A stretch of 64,000 bases of DNA from Brachypterus glaber (taxonomy: Eukaryota; Arthropoda; Insecta; Coleoptera; Kateretidae). The notes beneath the pieces were generated by a model, which was not told the DNA's origin, ran no database searches, and worked only from the letters and a program-made list of their open reading frames with translations. The stretch covers positions 29,353,026 to 29,417,025 of the forward strand of contig OY294048.1 in assembly GCA_958510825.1 (NCBI GenBank), given 5' to 3'. This document shows positions 9,655-20,676 of this stretch, piece by piece (position 1 is the first letter of the stretch; each line of letters starts with the position of its first letter). The translations under genes and the position numbers were made by a program.

Positions 9655-11830
9655 ATTATATTATTCACAGCGCCTGCTCTAGAATAATATACGGTAGTTT
9701 CGAATTTTCAAAAAAAAATCAAAAATCGTCCTAGACAAAAAATTCTTGGATATAAATTAGTTTCATGAAAAACTAAGCAACTTTTTTTTCAAATGTCCGT
9801 CTGTCTGTCTATCTGTCCGTCCGTCCGTCACGTTTTTGTGTGCACGATAACTCAAGAACGAAGAATCCGACCGACTTAAAATTTTCAGGAAAAATCAAGT
9901 TCTATTGTTTTTAAAAGCATCCCTCTAAAAAAAGTTATGGGGGTTAAACTTTCAAAAAATTGAAAAAAGCTGAAAGAAAATTCCGATTAACGTAACTTTT
10001 TTAGGAAAAATTACTTTTATTATAAGGCTCAATTCTACAAAAATACTAACAAATAAAAAAAATTAAAAATTAAGAATTTTTTTTAATTTTTTTTTAATTT
10101 TTCGTCTTTTGCAAAAAGAAAATTTAATAACAAAAATTAAAATATTTTTAAAAAAGCTTTTTTGAAATTTTTTTTTTCAATATTTTTTCTTTAAAAAAAG
10201 TTTTTTTTTTAAATTTATTTTATTTTTTTATTTTTCGTTTGGACTTTTAAGGAAATTTTATTAAAAAATATTGAAATATTTATAAAAAAAAAAAATTAAA
10301 CTTTTTTTTAATGTATTTTTTTGTTAGGTAAAACCCCCAATCATTGGCACTCCGCTAATTATTGGCACTGGAGTGATGTTTTCGTTTATATTAAAAAATC
10401 TCCATTGATACCTTAATCTAACTATTTTTTTTATGAAGTGGCAATATTATACTTTAAATGCGAAAAACATATTTTTCCCCTCCTGGGCAGTAGAGTCTTA
10501 CTAGTTTCGTGTGAGCTACGTAAGTGTGAATTTTTAAGATTTGTGCTAAGGAAGTGCTTTAAGTAGAAGGTTAGTAAAATATTTTTATTGACAGACTTAC
10601 TATTTTTTTTCGATAATTTTAGTAAGTATATGCATTCTACTTATTAATTAGCATTAAAAACTTTTTCTTTATATTTTTATTTAATTTCGACGGTGCCAAC
10701 AATTGATATACAAAATTAAACTAAATTCTAATTACTGGCACAGGTGCCAATAATTAGCCTCTTAAGTAAAAATCCTATTCCAATTATTGTCAACCAGTTA
10801 AAATGCTAAATTAATGGAATAATCAAAATAAAATTGAATAGATTTATTACTTGTACGGTTAAATATACATACGTATTGCCACATCTGATATAAGACAAAA
10901 CCAAAACCGTATTTTAAAGCGTGTTGGCTATTATACACAAGATACAGTTTTAGCTAAAAACCTTTTTCAAATAAATGCGTTCTAAACAGCGTTTAATGAA
11001 AAACTTACAGTTTTTTCTCAATACATATGTACGTATATACATTTTACACTTTATTTTGTCTATAAACTTAATTTTTCTCTAGAATTTATTTTTTTGTCAC
11101 GGTGCCCATAATATGTGTCCAAATTTTATTAAACTCCTATTATTGGCACAGGTTTATTGTATGCAAAAGTTGCGCATCAAAATTAGTCTGAAAGCATAAT
11201 AATTCTTTTAGATAAGTGTACCTAGGTAACTAGGTATTATTTTATAGATACAAATTAGTATTAGGTAATTAATATTTTAACTTTAAAATAAACATATCTA
11301 GAATTTTGTAGTTCTAAAATAAATTTGAGTTTTTGTTTACAGCCTTTAGTTAATATGTATAAAACTGCAATATTTCAATTTAAATATTTTATTTTGATAC
11401 TAAAATGTTTATTATTCAACAAAAATTAGGTACTCAGTTATTTTTTTTCCGTTGTTTTAAAGCAAAAATTAGGTGCCAATAATAGGAAAATTTGGATGCC
11501 AATCATTAGCAAAAAGGTGCCAATAATACGAAATTGTGTATTCTTGTAATTAATTTAAAAATATCTTTAATATTATTAAGATATCAGTTTAAATTTTATA
11601 TAATATATAAAATAGAATAACCACTGAATGATGTAAAATATTTTATTCTTGATAACATGAAATATTTAATAAGTTATAATGAAATATATGTCGAAAATTT
11701 CTTAAAGTGCCAATAATTGGGGGTTTTACCCTATTTATTTTTTTTAAGTAGTTAGGAAATGCAATATAACATTTACTATGAATAATATATAATGGAATGC
11801 GTAGCATTACATATCCTCACGGCTTGTTAT
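9655..11830 (+). mobile_element. Dispersed repeat H, copy 2, split by a 1.4-kb TIR element
   Basis: Left part 9655-10326 begins near TAGAATAATATACGGTAG and has GTCTGTCTGTC and GTCCGTCCGTC runs and T/A homopolymers. Right part 11731-11830 ends ATAATGGAATGCGTAGCAT then CCTCACGGCTTGTT. The intervening 10327-11730 is a separate inserted element. No coding capacity. Confidence 0.6.
10327..11730. mobile_element. 1.4-kb TIR element with internal copies of its end motif
   Basis: The 24-bp inverted ends differ at one base: they begin GGTAAAACCCCCAAT on the left and finish ATTGGGGGTTTTACC on the right. Diverged copies of the subterminal motif GTGCCAATAATTRG recur through the interior (for example near 10365, 10688, 10740, 11103, 11472, 11495 and 11518). 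The rest is AT-rich with no transposase. The target duplication is unclear (TTA left, CTA right). Superfamily not determined. Confidence 0.75.
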
Positions 11831-12659
11831 TATATTTTATTTGTAATCGATTTTTTAAGGCTTCAAAGCCTTAAAAGGCACACACGAAGTACCTTATGAT
11901 TAAAACCACTTTAGTCCAGTAATCCTAGTTTTGCTATCATAGCTGTAAATATTTAGCTTTTTGAATAATATTGATCTGAATATAAATTACGGAATTATTT
12001 TACAAAAAATTGACAATTTTCGATAAAAATAATAATAAAGCTGATTAAAACGTGTTTACAGACAAATTTAGCGAAATTTTATTTTTATTGAAATACTATA
12101 TTTTAGATAAAGAAAGTAATAAATGTTACTGTAAAACGTTGATTTATAAAAATTGAATATTTATCTTGAAATATATCGCATACCTATAGGTATCTCCGCA
12201 AAGAAAAAATGAATATTGTTTAAAATAATTTCTTTTTTTACCTGGTTAATTTAGTTTATTTTTAATTTTTATAAAAAATATTTAATTGTTATATTTACTG
12301 TTTCCTATCCATTTTATTTAAATAATAGATGGATAACTTTTTTAATTTAGTTTAATAAAAGTCATTGTTACATTTTTCAACTAGTGTTAGTGTTAGTCAT
12401 TGATATGGCATTTAGATACTGGTTAGGCGTACTGCTTTGATAATTAGAATTAATTACGTTTACTGGTTAGTTGAGTTAATTTCGGCCGTAAAAATTACTT
12501 CGATTATGTTAACCATCGTTTTAAAAATGATTAAGTTTCTTTAAGCCATTTTGTAGCCCTTATTAAGAAATATAACCTACAAAAAAACTGCTTTGATCCT
12601 GCTAAAATAAATCCCATTTTAGGGGGTGTACGTGGATTGAAACTCACCCGGTATACCTT
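11831..12659. other. No gene seen
   Basis: AT-rich; a MITE-type end (CACCCGGTATA) at about 12647-12657 has no partner nearby. Confidence 0.4.
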
Positions 12660-13640
12660 TTTTTATATATATTTTTTATAACTTCAAATATTGCCAATAG
12701 GCGAAATTTTAAGCATTGTTTTGCAATAAATCAAAATTTTAAACACAAAATATTAATTAAAATAAATATTTATATATTGATAATGATTTTTAATAAAAAT
12801 TTAAATTGTATATTATATACTGTGCGTTCCCAAAGTCACACTCTTTCCCTCTTAACTGTTGAACGATTTGCTTGGTAAATTAATAGGGAGGGGATGTGAC
12901 TTGTAGACCTCAATGTATACAGGGTTATTCAGAAATAAGTTCGAGAAATTTAAGGTGATTCTACCTTAAAAAAATATGAAAAAAAAAATCCTATAAAGGT
13001 TGGTCCGGAAATGAGTCCTAAGGGAGCTACGGCTTTTAAAAATTGTAATAAAAATAAGGTTTTTCATTAATAACTTGTACCCTTTAAGCTAGATTGACGA
13101 GCTTTTTCATTTCATACTAGTATTAATAATGGCAATGAGTTTATGTTAATTTATTTTTTTAATTTATCCAGACGGACAAAATATGTGAGGCTTAACACAT
13201 TTTTGCCCCAAACTTTTTTATGTATATGTTGAAGGAACAACTGTTTAAAAAAATGCAATTAAAAGGATATAACATTTTGTGACACTAAAAATGTTATTTT
13301 ATAAAATGTTATACCTCCTTTAATATTAAATTTAGGTGTTTTGGTGAAGAATACTTTTTTGCTTAGTTTGAAATGAAAAATCGTCCTGCAGCATTCAAAT
13401 TTTATTGGTGCTTTTTTTGTTTCCGATTCATTTTTTAAAGTAGAATCACCCCTTAAATTTCTCAAACTTATTTATGAATAACCCTGTATAATATATAGCT
13501 TATATTTTTATAAGAAATCATTATCAATAAATATTTATTAAATATATTTATTTTATTTGTCTTTAAAATTTTCGTTTATTGCGAAAAATTGCTTAAAATT
13601 TCGTCTATTGGCAATATTTTAAGTTATAGTGATGACTGAT
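12660..13640. mobile_element. Foldback element Q carrying two nested MITEs
   Basis: Outer arms about 12676-12800 and 13500-13632 are inverted copies (TTGCCAATAGGCGAAATTTT on the left, AAAATTTCGTCTATTGGCAA on the right). Inside lie a mini B-type element (about 12826-12917, ends CTGTGCGTTCCCAAAGTCAC) and the C-family MITE at 12920-13486. Hence Q is oldest. Confidence 0.65.
12920..13486. mobile_element. C-family MITE, copy 1
   Basis: Inverted ends CAGGGTTATTCAGAAATAAG and its near complement finishing AATAACCCTG are flanked by TA. The subterminal block GGTTGGTCCGGAAATGAG plus CCTAAGGGAGCTACGGC is shared with copies at 32.3 and 47.4 kb although the outermost ends differ. Confidence 0.75.
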
Positions 13641-13920
13641 GTTAAATGTAGAGACATTTAGAATTAAACCTTGACATTTTTAAACAAATAAAAAAAGAGG
13701 TTTTTGATGAATATGTTCTCAAAGTTACTTGGACCTAACTCATTATTGTAGCAACAAAATAGTATTAAGTTATAAGTATAGTATAAGAAAAGCATGCCCT
13801 TTTTAATAGTGAAAACCGTTTTGAGCTATTTCAATTGCTATTTAAGCTATTCAACTAGAAAGTAAATTTTTCAGAAAATGAATTTTTATAGAAAGTTTTT
13901 AAAAAACTATATCTCTTGAT

Positions 13921-14040
13921 TTTTTTTGCAAAATCCTCCAAGCAAAATTTTTAAAAGACACTTAGAACAAGTCTGTCAAATTTCAGCCAAATCCGTCACT
14001 ACAGAACATTCAACTTGACCTGAATCTGCGCGGATTACGA
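13921..14040 (-). repeat. Fragment of repeat J
   Basis: Shares AAATCCTCCAAGCAA, AGCCAAATCCGTCACTA and TGAATCTGCGCGGATT with the arms of the element at 25487-26336. One-ended fragment. Confidence 0.5.
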
Positions 14041-14790
14041 TTATAGTTAATAGTTATAAAAATACTTCCTTCTTAATGCAAAGACCGTTTTTTAATAAAT
14101 TAAGATAATCCATAAAAAAACAAGACATTATTTTGAAACCCCACATTATTATCTTCTTAATCTTATAACTTATAAGAAAGGTAAGAAATAAATAAATTTA
14201 TTTATTACCTTTCAGTGTAATTTTATATTTCCCAAACCTATCAAAATAAATCATTGCAATTTTTTACAGGATTTTATAAATCTATTTATTTATCACTTTT
14301 TTAGCACTATTGTCAGAAGAATAAACACTTTAATCTTTTTCTCAAATCGATGCATCACAAAAAATATTTGTATTGTAGTTACAGGGAATTGTTAAGAGAA
14401 TAAATATAATTCTTTCTATAAAAAAGATACGTGTTAAAAGAATATATACCTGAGCTGAATGAAATAAGAGCAGCTAACACTTAAAATTGTATACTTTTGT
14501 TATTGTATACTAGATCAACAAAAATCTGATATGACTATATATATATATATAGATCTTTTCATAAATCATTTTATATTTGAGATTTGAAACAGAATTAAAA
14601 AATTATAGTTTTATTTTAAAAATGTTGAGCTTCTAAATTAATTTATTTAAATCAATTACAGTAACTTCTTAAGTAAATTATATTATCATTAGCAAATAAA
14701 ATTAATTTTTAATTTAAAAAGTGTCAAAAGAAAATTAATTAAAATTTTTATATAAACGGAGTTCAGCGAAGCTTTTAATAAATAGCTATA
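14041..14790. other. No gene seen
   Basis: AT-rich; short (TA)n at about 14536-14550. Nothing else recognised. Confidence 0.4.
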
Positions 14791-14824
14791 GTTACAGTAA
14801 AAGCTCTAAGTTTGACTAATCCTA

Positions 14825-14938
14825 AGATTTCTACCACGCCATAACGGTCAATCTTAGTATTTTTCATTTCATATTGGTAAAAGCTAGTTTTGGTTTGTAA
14901 AAAAGTTCTTGTTGACGGTTATATCTATCAACAAAGTA
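14825..14938 (-). pseudogene. Last-exon copy in left arm of relic M, broken
   Basis: Preceded on the minus strand by a splice-acceptor-like TTTTGTTTTCTTTTTCAG. It reads YFVDRYNRQQELFYKPKL and on to FTNMK, then a TGA, matching the right-arm exon almost codon for codon. Homology resumes past the stop (GACCGTTATG, GTGGTAGAA) and then jumps straight to the terminal inverted repeat, so roughly 200 bp present in the right arm is deleted here. Confidence 0.55.
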
Positions 14939-15140
14939 CTGAAAAAGAAAACAAAAACTACAAAGGAGATTTTTTATTTACGACACTGTTATATTCTACA
15001 TATTATTCAAGTAAGTTATAAAGCATTCAGCATAGTAAGACATAGTAGCTTTGTTTATTGTAACTTTATAAAAGCTTACTTGTTAGTACATGATAAACTA
15101 CCATGATATTTTGAATTGCATAGTTGGCCGGATAATCTAC

Positions 15141-15311
15141 TTAAACATATCTTGGTAGAACATTTTGGAGTACAGTTACGTCTTTGGAAGCCTTGTCCGC
15201 CAGACATTTTCGAACTGCTCCTCTTACACTTATTTTATTAGCAGGAACATCATCGGAAGTGATAAAATTCCTGAAAACTATCCAATTTAAAATGTCATGG
15301 AAGTTTATCAT
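15141..15311 (-). CDS. Unrecognised 56-aa coding segment (upstream exon of relic M)
   Basis: ATG at 15311 opens a 56-codon frame ending TAA at 15141. It contains NFITSDDVPANK, then SVRGAVRKCLADKASKDV and LQNVLPRYV, and looks protein-like in composition. It is preceded by a weak acceptor (TTAATTGTTAG) and ends near GT dinucleotides. Read on the minus strand, it lies upstream of the left-arm exon, so splicing near its end would join PRY to the YFVDRYNRQQ segment. I do not recognise the family. The element is structurally broken, so this is probably not expressed as an intact protein. Confidence 0.45.
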   Translation of the reverse strand: MINFHDILNWIVFRNFITSDDVPANKISVRGAVRKCLADKASKDVTVLQNVLPRYV

Positions 15312-15406
15312 GTACTAACAATTAAGCTTTAATAAATTTACAATAAACATAAGTACTATGTTAAATGATTTATTACTTTACTTAAATATTTTGTTTGCTT
15401 CTTCAG

Positions 15407-15622
15407 TACTTACTTAATAGATATAACCGCCAACAAGAACTTTTTTACCAACCAAAACTAGCTTTTACCAATATGAAATGGAAAGTTGACCATTATGAAG
15501 TGGTAGAAGTCCGAAATTATATAGATAATCCATTGGAGGTGGAATATTTTTATCAGAGGTTGAGCATGGCTATTCAAAGAGGTAATGGTATCAGTGTTTT
15601 AGGCACTCTTACAGAACATTAA
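15407..15622 (+). CDS. Terminal-exon-like segment in right arm of relic M
   Basis: A strong acceptor-like tract (TTTTGTTTGCTTCTTCAG) ends at 15406. The open frame then runs 71 codons to TAA at 15620-15622, followed at once by AATAAA-type polyadenylation signals (about 15630-15640). It reads YLLNRYNRQQELFYQPKLAF, later VEVRNYIDNPLEVEYFYQRL and ends SVLGTLTEH. No ATG is needed if it is a last exon. The near-identical inverted copy in the left arm supports it as real coding sequence of a mobile element. Function unknown. Confidence 0.5.
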   Translation, partial: YLLNRYNRQQELFYQPKLAFTNMKWKVDHYEVVEVRNYIDNPLEVEYFYQRLSMAIQRGNGISVLGTLTEH

Positions 15623-15751
15623 AAAAAATAAATAAAATTTAATATTCTTTTTTGTAATTATTTATTAGTATTTATACCACATCTAATTGATAAATCTTAG
15701 GTTTAACACGTAAATCCTAGGATTAACCAAACTTCGAGCTTTTACTGTAAC

Positions 15752-16054
15752 ATAGATAGGTACTCATTTAATTTAATAAGAATTTTTAAATATAAAAAAC
15801 TAAAAGTGCTTGTTAAAGTCTCAAAATATTGGTAAATTATTATTTTCTTGATTTTTTCAAAAATTTCCTTTTTACATGTGGTATTAAACTTTAGTTTAAA
15901 AATGTTATAAAAATGTCTGTAGCTATTAATTGGATCAAAACTTATTTACAAAGTTAGAAATACCTGGAGTACAGATGAATATAAAAAAAAGTTCCGTAAA
16001 ACTTGATAATAAATGGCTCGTATGTAGCTATTTAGAGGATGTGAGGACATGTAT
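15752..16054. other. No gene seen
   Basis: AT-rich; nothing recognised. Confidence 0.4.
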
Positions 16055-16520
16055 TTATTTGGAAAGGCCGACAGATTGACAGACAGACACAGTGACAGAT
16101 CAATAGACCGGCAGACTGTCAAGGTCGAGTAAGGAGAAAGTAAAAACTGAAAAAATACTGCTGCCAACAAAATAACACTAGGTTCATTAAAATCAAAAAC
16201 AAAAACAAAAATAAAAAAAATATTAAAAAAAAAATCTCAATTTTTTTAAGTTTCTTTTTTCGTAAAACGAAAAAAAAGATAAAAAAAAAAACAAAAAATA
16301 AAAATTAAAAAAAAAATTAATTTTTTTTTGTTTTCAAAAAAAAAATTTTTTTTCAAAAAAGTTTCTTTTTTCGTCAATTGAAAAATAAATTGAAAAAAAT
16401 ATTTTTTGGACGGAGATCATATTTTTTGGATATAAAACGTCCAAAAATGTAAAAAAAAGCAATAATTTTTTTTCGAAATAATTTTACTGCAAGACTTTCC
16501 TTGGGGAAAGTATATTTTTT
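16055..16520 (-). repeat. Dispersed repeat I, copy 1
   Basis: Contains an imperfect GACAGACAGACA run, then ATACTGCTGCCAACAAAATA and long A/T homopolymers, ending in an imperfect CTTTCCTTGGGGAAAGT palindrome. The inverse order is seen at 25622-26135. No coding capacity. Confidence 0.55.
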
Positions 16521-16875
16521 ATTTTGGTGTTACATTTTTGATGAAACAGTAAATACTACAACAATAACATTTTAAAGAAAGATTAAAAAAACTAAATATA
16601 TTTTTACCAATTTTTTAAAGTTTTAAAAAGCCTCGAACGAATGATGAAAACTTACTTATATTTAAAATCTAAAATAATTAGATTTTAGAATTACCCGATT
16701 AAAATGTATCTCAACTTGAAATTCAAGTATAATAGTTAAAGTGAAGTATTTATACACACAGAATAAACTGTTGAAAAGAGACGTGCTAATTGTTTGACAG
16801 TCTGCTTTATAATGGCGCTTTAGAAATGCTGGATTGACTAAAAGTCCAAACTTCATGTTATAATTTGACCACCGG
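16521..16875. other. No gene seen
   Basis: AT-rich; nothing recognised. Confidence 0.4.
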
Positions 16876-18236
16876 TGATCCAATTTTTTTAATTTGTTTA
16901 ATCTTTATTATTTGTCCAGGTTTTAACGTACGTAGAGTAAAAAATTATATAGACAACCCTAAAGAGTACTTTTGGGCCCCCAAAAACCCTTAAATCATGC
17001 AAATATAGATAAAATACGTATAAAACCAGCACTAGTTTGTAATTTTATAAAATTTAAAGGTTTTGTTATCTATATTTGTTCTATTTGACTATAAAAATAA
17101 TCCTGAAAAATCTCAGCCTGATTAAAAGTTTCTAACATGTGCCAACAACTCCTCGAAATTTCCCCAAAATTCCGAAAAAGTGCATTTTCTATTTTAGTTA
17201 AAAATTGTGCAACTGACGAATTATAAATATCAAATAATAAAATTTATATGGCACATTTTTTTTTTTTCTATTTTGATTATCTTAAAATATTGCGATAATC
17301 TACGCAACGAGTATGGGGTCTAACCTCCATTTAACATCAACATTTTAATAAAAATGTTACAAAACAATTTTTTTTTGAAGCATTTGCGAAATATGTTAAG
17401 TCTTTATTCCAAATTTTATTTTAAATACACCTATTAGTTATTAGTTATTAGTTTATTTGTTGAAAATTCTACATAAGCATGGAGAGCCCAAAATAAGCTT
17501 TTAGCTTGTGCTAGAAGCTCTCCATTAATTTTGAAAAAAAAATACAGTTCCAAATTTGACATCTTCACATAAAAATTTTACATTCCTTCCTTCACAGTCC
17601 AACTCCATTTCCAAACATTCTCGTCTTTTTTATATCTGCTCACAGCCATCATAGTAAATATAATATTGCTTCTTACTTTAAATTTTTATTAAAAAAAAAT
17701 ATTTAGAAAATTGCCATGACATTTTATCACATTTAATTTTATTACTTTTATTGTAAAAGTAGTTAAAATATTAGGACATTCGAAAAACATCTTGCCGTGC
17801 CTAAGCGCGAAAATGTGTCGGATAAACAGGCAAAATCGTAAAATTTTATAAAAAAATATTTTTTTTTTAGTTGTAAATTATCGTAATGTTTTGAAATAAT
17901 TAAAATAGGAAAAAATAGACATATAAACTTTATTATTTGATATTTATAATTGGTCAGTTGCACAAATTAATAGAAAATGCACTTTTTCGGAATTTAGGGG
18001 AAATTTCGGGGCCTTGTTGACAAGGGTTAGAAACTTTTGATCCAGTTGACATTTGGTTTGGGCTTTTAATATTTATAAAATTACAAAGACTAGGGCTGGT
18101 TTTATCGATATTTGCGTGATTTAAGAGTTTTTAGGACCAAAAATAAACCCCTTATGGTTTTCTATAAAAAAAAATTAAAAGTAGGTTCAAAACTCGACAA
18201 ATAAAAAAGAATATTAATTAAAAAAATTGGACCACC
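16876..18236. mobile_element. Long foldback element P
   Basis: Arms of at least 340 bp: GATCCAATTTTTTTAATTTG at the left is mirrored by AAAAAAATTGGACC at the right, and inside, ACCAGCACTAGT, CCGAAAAAGTGCATTTTCTA and GCAACTGACGAATTATAAA have inverted partners. A small hairpin (ATGGAGAGC/GCTCTCCAT, about 17480-17524) sits in the centre. No coding capacity. Confidence 0.7.
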
Positions 18237-18739
18237 CTAATGTTACATACTGAGGTAAAAAGAATTTCGTAACCATTAAGTGGAGCAACAAGATACGTTT
18301 TCATTGAATTTCCCACAAAGCACAAAAATATGTTAATTTTAAATTAATTTTGCCCTTTCCCTCTAGCAAATAGAAGATTTTATACAAAAACAACCTTATA
18401 AGAAATGTGTGGGTTAGTCCCTTTTGATAATTTTTTTTATTTTTTTATATTTATTTATTTATTTATTTAAGATATATAAATTTATCCTCTATCTACCATT
18501 GGCCGAGTTTAAATAGCCACCATTGGTTTTTAGATTCTACATAAAAAAAACTGAAAAAATTATACCCACAACAATCTTTTCATTAAACTCCCACTATACA
18601 AAAAAAGTTAATTTTTAATTAATTTTACCTTTTCCCCCTCCCCACCCACCAGACTGGCCACTATCGATTTTCGTAGTCTACGCAAAACACTGAAAAGAAT
18701 GATACCACCATCAAATATGTAACACACTGGAGCACTATG
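18237..18739. other. Degenerate repeats, no gene
   Basis: Two diverged direct blocks (about 18310-18370 and 18585-18650) share GTTAATTTT-AATTAATTTT and CCTTTCCCTC motifs. An (ATTT)n tract lies at about 18440-18470. No gene. Confidence 0.4.
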
Positions 18740-20676
18740 CACGGTGTATTTGAAATAGTGTCAATAATTTAAAGGTTTGATTCTACATCTTTGTATGTTA
18801 TTTTCATATACTTACCCCTAGGTGTACGAAACGGGGGTGCCTTATCAGTTTTTTTATTTATTATATATTTGATACTTTCAACTCTGAAAATGTGGGAGGA
18901 CATTTTTTTAAATGGAAAAAGGGGTCGTGTGATACAAAAAATTCTCTATTGGACTATATATTTTTAATTTTTGATTTTTTTTTAAGGTTTTGATTTTTCA
19001 ATTTTTTGTACTAAAAAATGCAATTTTTTATGTTTTTTTTTTGTAAATTTTTATTTATGTCAAGTAAAATTAGTTTAAAAATATAATTTACGTTTTTTCA
19101 TCATGAAATTAGTCATTTGTAAATAATTGTTTAAATTTTTTAGAGAAATTAAAAAAAAATAACCATTTTCAACACTATTTTAAACCCAAAAAAAATATTT
19201 GAAAAAAATAAAAAATCTACAGTTAAATCTAGAATTTCACAATCTTTAAAATGATGTACACACGACCCCCTTGCCATTTAAAAAAAGTCCCCTTATGCCC
19301 CCAACTCCCCATTTTAAGAGTTAAAATTATCAAATTATTCTAAAAGATAGTTTAAGTTGTCTTATTTAAGAGTTCTAAATTTTAAGTCGATCTCTCAAAT
19401 CGTTCAAAAGTTAAGAGGGGGAGTGACTTTTGGACCGCTCGGTATGTACCAAAAGTGTTCTGAATTTAAATAAATAAAACTTTAAGTTGTCTTATTTAGA
19501 AATTATAAATTTAAAGTCGATGACTCAACTCGTTAAAAAGTTAAGATAGGGCGTGACTTTTGGACCGCACAGTATAATTTAGTTTTAATATTTTATAAAG
19601 TATTGAGTTAAAAGAGAACCCTATTTAACTAACTAGTTATTTTTTAAACAAAGAAATTGCAATAATTTTCAAACTTTGTTTTTAAATTATCGTAACATTA
19701 ATTAAAAGTTTTTATTTAAAAATGAAATTGCGAATCCAATTTGGTAAATGACTTGGTAAGAAGGTGTGGTAAAATTTTAAATTAACGAAACTTTTAATGG
19801 CATTTTCGTTTTATTATTATTAACTTTTTATGTTTAATCCGAAAAATTGCACATTACCTATATGCTTTTTTAATTTGACAATTTACCTTAAAGACGGCTT
19901 AGCACTAATAGGTCGTATCACACACTGATTTTTCTCAATTTTTTTTCTTTTTGATTTTGTTGTTAAAGTTTTAAATTATTTTTTTAGCCGTTATACAGGC
20001 GGTCCACTCCCTTAAACTTAACCTTTGAACGAGTTAAGACACAGCTTTAAATTCAGAACACTTTTGATACATACAGAAAGGTCCAAAAGTCACCCCCCCC
20101 CTCTTAACTTTTGAACGAGTCGAGATATCGACTTAAAATTTATAACTCTGAAATAAGACAAATATATTCTAAAAGATAGTTTAAGTTGTCTTATTTTAGA
20201 GTTATAAATTTGAAGTCGATATCTCAACTCGTTTGGAAAATATATTCCTAAAAGATAGTTTAAGTTGATACTTTTAGCTCTTAAAATGTGGGCTTGGGGG
20301 CATGGGGAGACATTTTTTAAACGGCAAGAGGGTAGTGTGTACATCATTTTAAAGCTTGTGAAATTCTCAATTTAACTGTATATTTTTTAATTTTTTTAAA
20401 CATTTTTTGTTTTGTTTAAAGTAGGGTTAAAAATGGATATTTTTGTTCAAATTTCTCTAAAAAAAATTTTTTTCAAAAATTAAAAAATATACAGTCCAAT
20501 AGTGAATTGTTTGTATCACAGGACCCGCCTTTCCATTAAAAAAAAATCCCATGCCCCCTGTCCAGCTGAAAGTATCAAATATATGCTTAAAGATAGTTTA
20601 AGTTGTCTTATTTAAGAAGTCGATATCTCAACTCGTCCAAAAGTTAAGAGGGAGGGGGTGACTTTTGGCCCGCTCT
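18740..20676. mobile_element. Cluster of B-family MITE copies and fragments
   Basis: Contains a short C-family end (about 18740-18790, ACGGTGTATTTGAAATAG), a left-truncated B copy (about 18866-19442, ending GACTTTTGGACCGCTCGGTA), a B half (19455-19572), another fragment (about 19995-20070) and a nearly complete B copy (20074-20676) with an internally duplicated arm. All share the AAGTCGATATCTCAACTCG and GACTTTTGGACCGC landmarks. Confidence 0.7.

Larger units (their letters stand above)
14791..15751. mobile_element. Foldback transposon relic M with coding exons of an unrecognised protein
   Basis: Inverted ends GTTACAGTAAAAGCTC (14791) and GAGCTTTTACTGTAAC (ends 15751) continue inward as diverged TAATCCTA motifs. 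Flanks read ATA on both sides, a possible 3-bp target duplication. Both arms carry the same exon-like segment in opposite orientations; the left copy has lost its end. A further exon-like frame lies between them on the minus strand. This looks like two 3' halves of one transposon joined head to head. I do not recognise the protein or superfamily. Confidence 0.6.
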
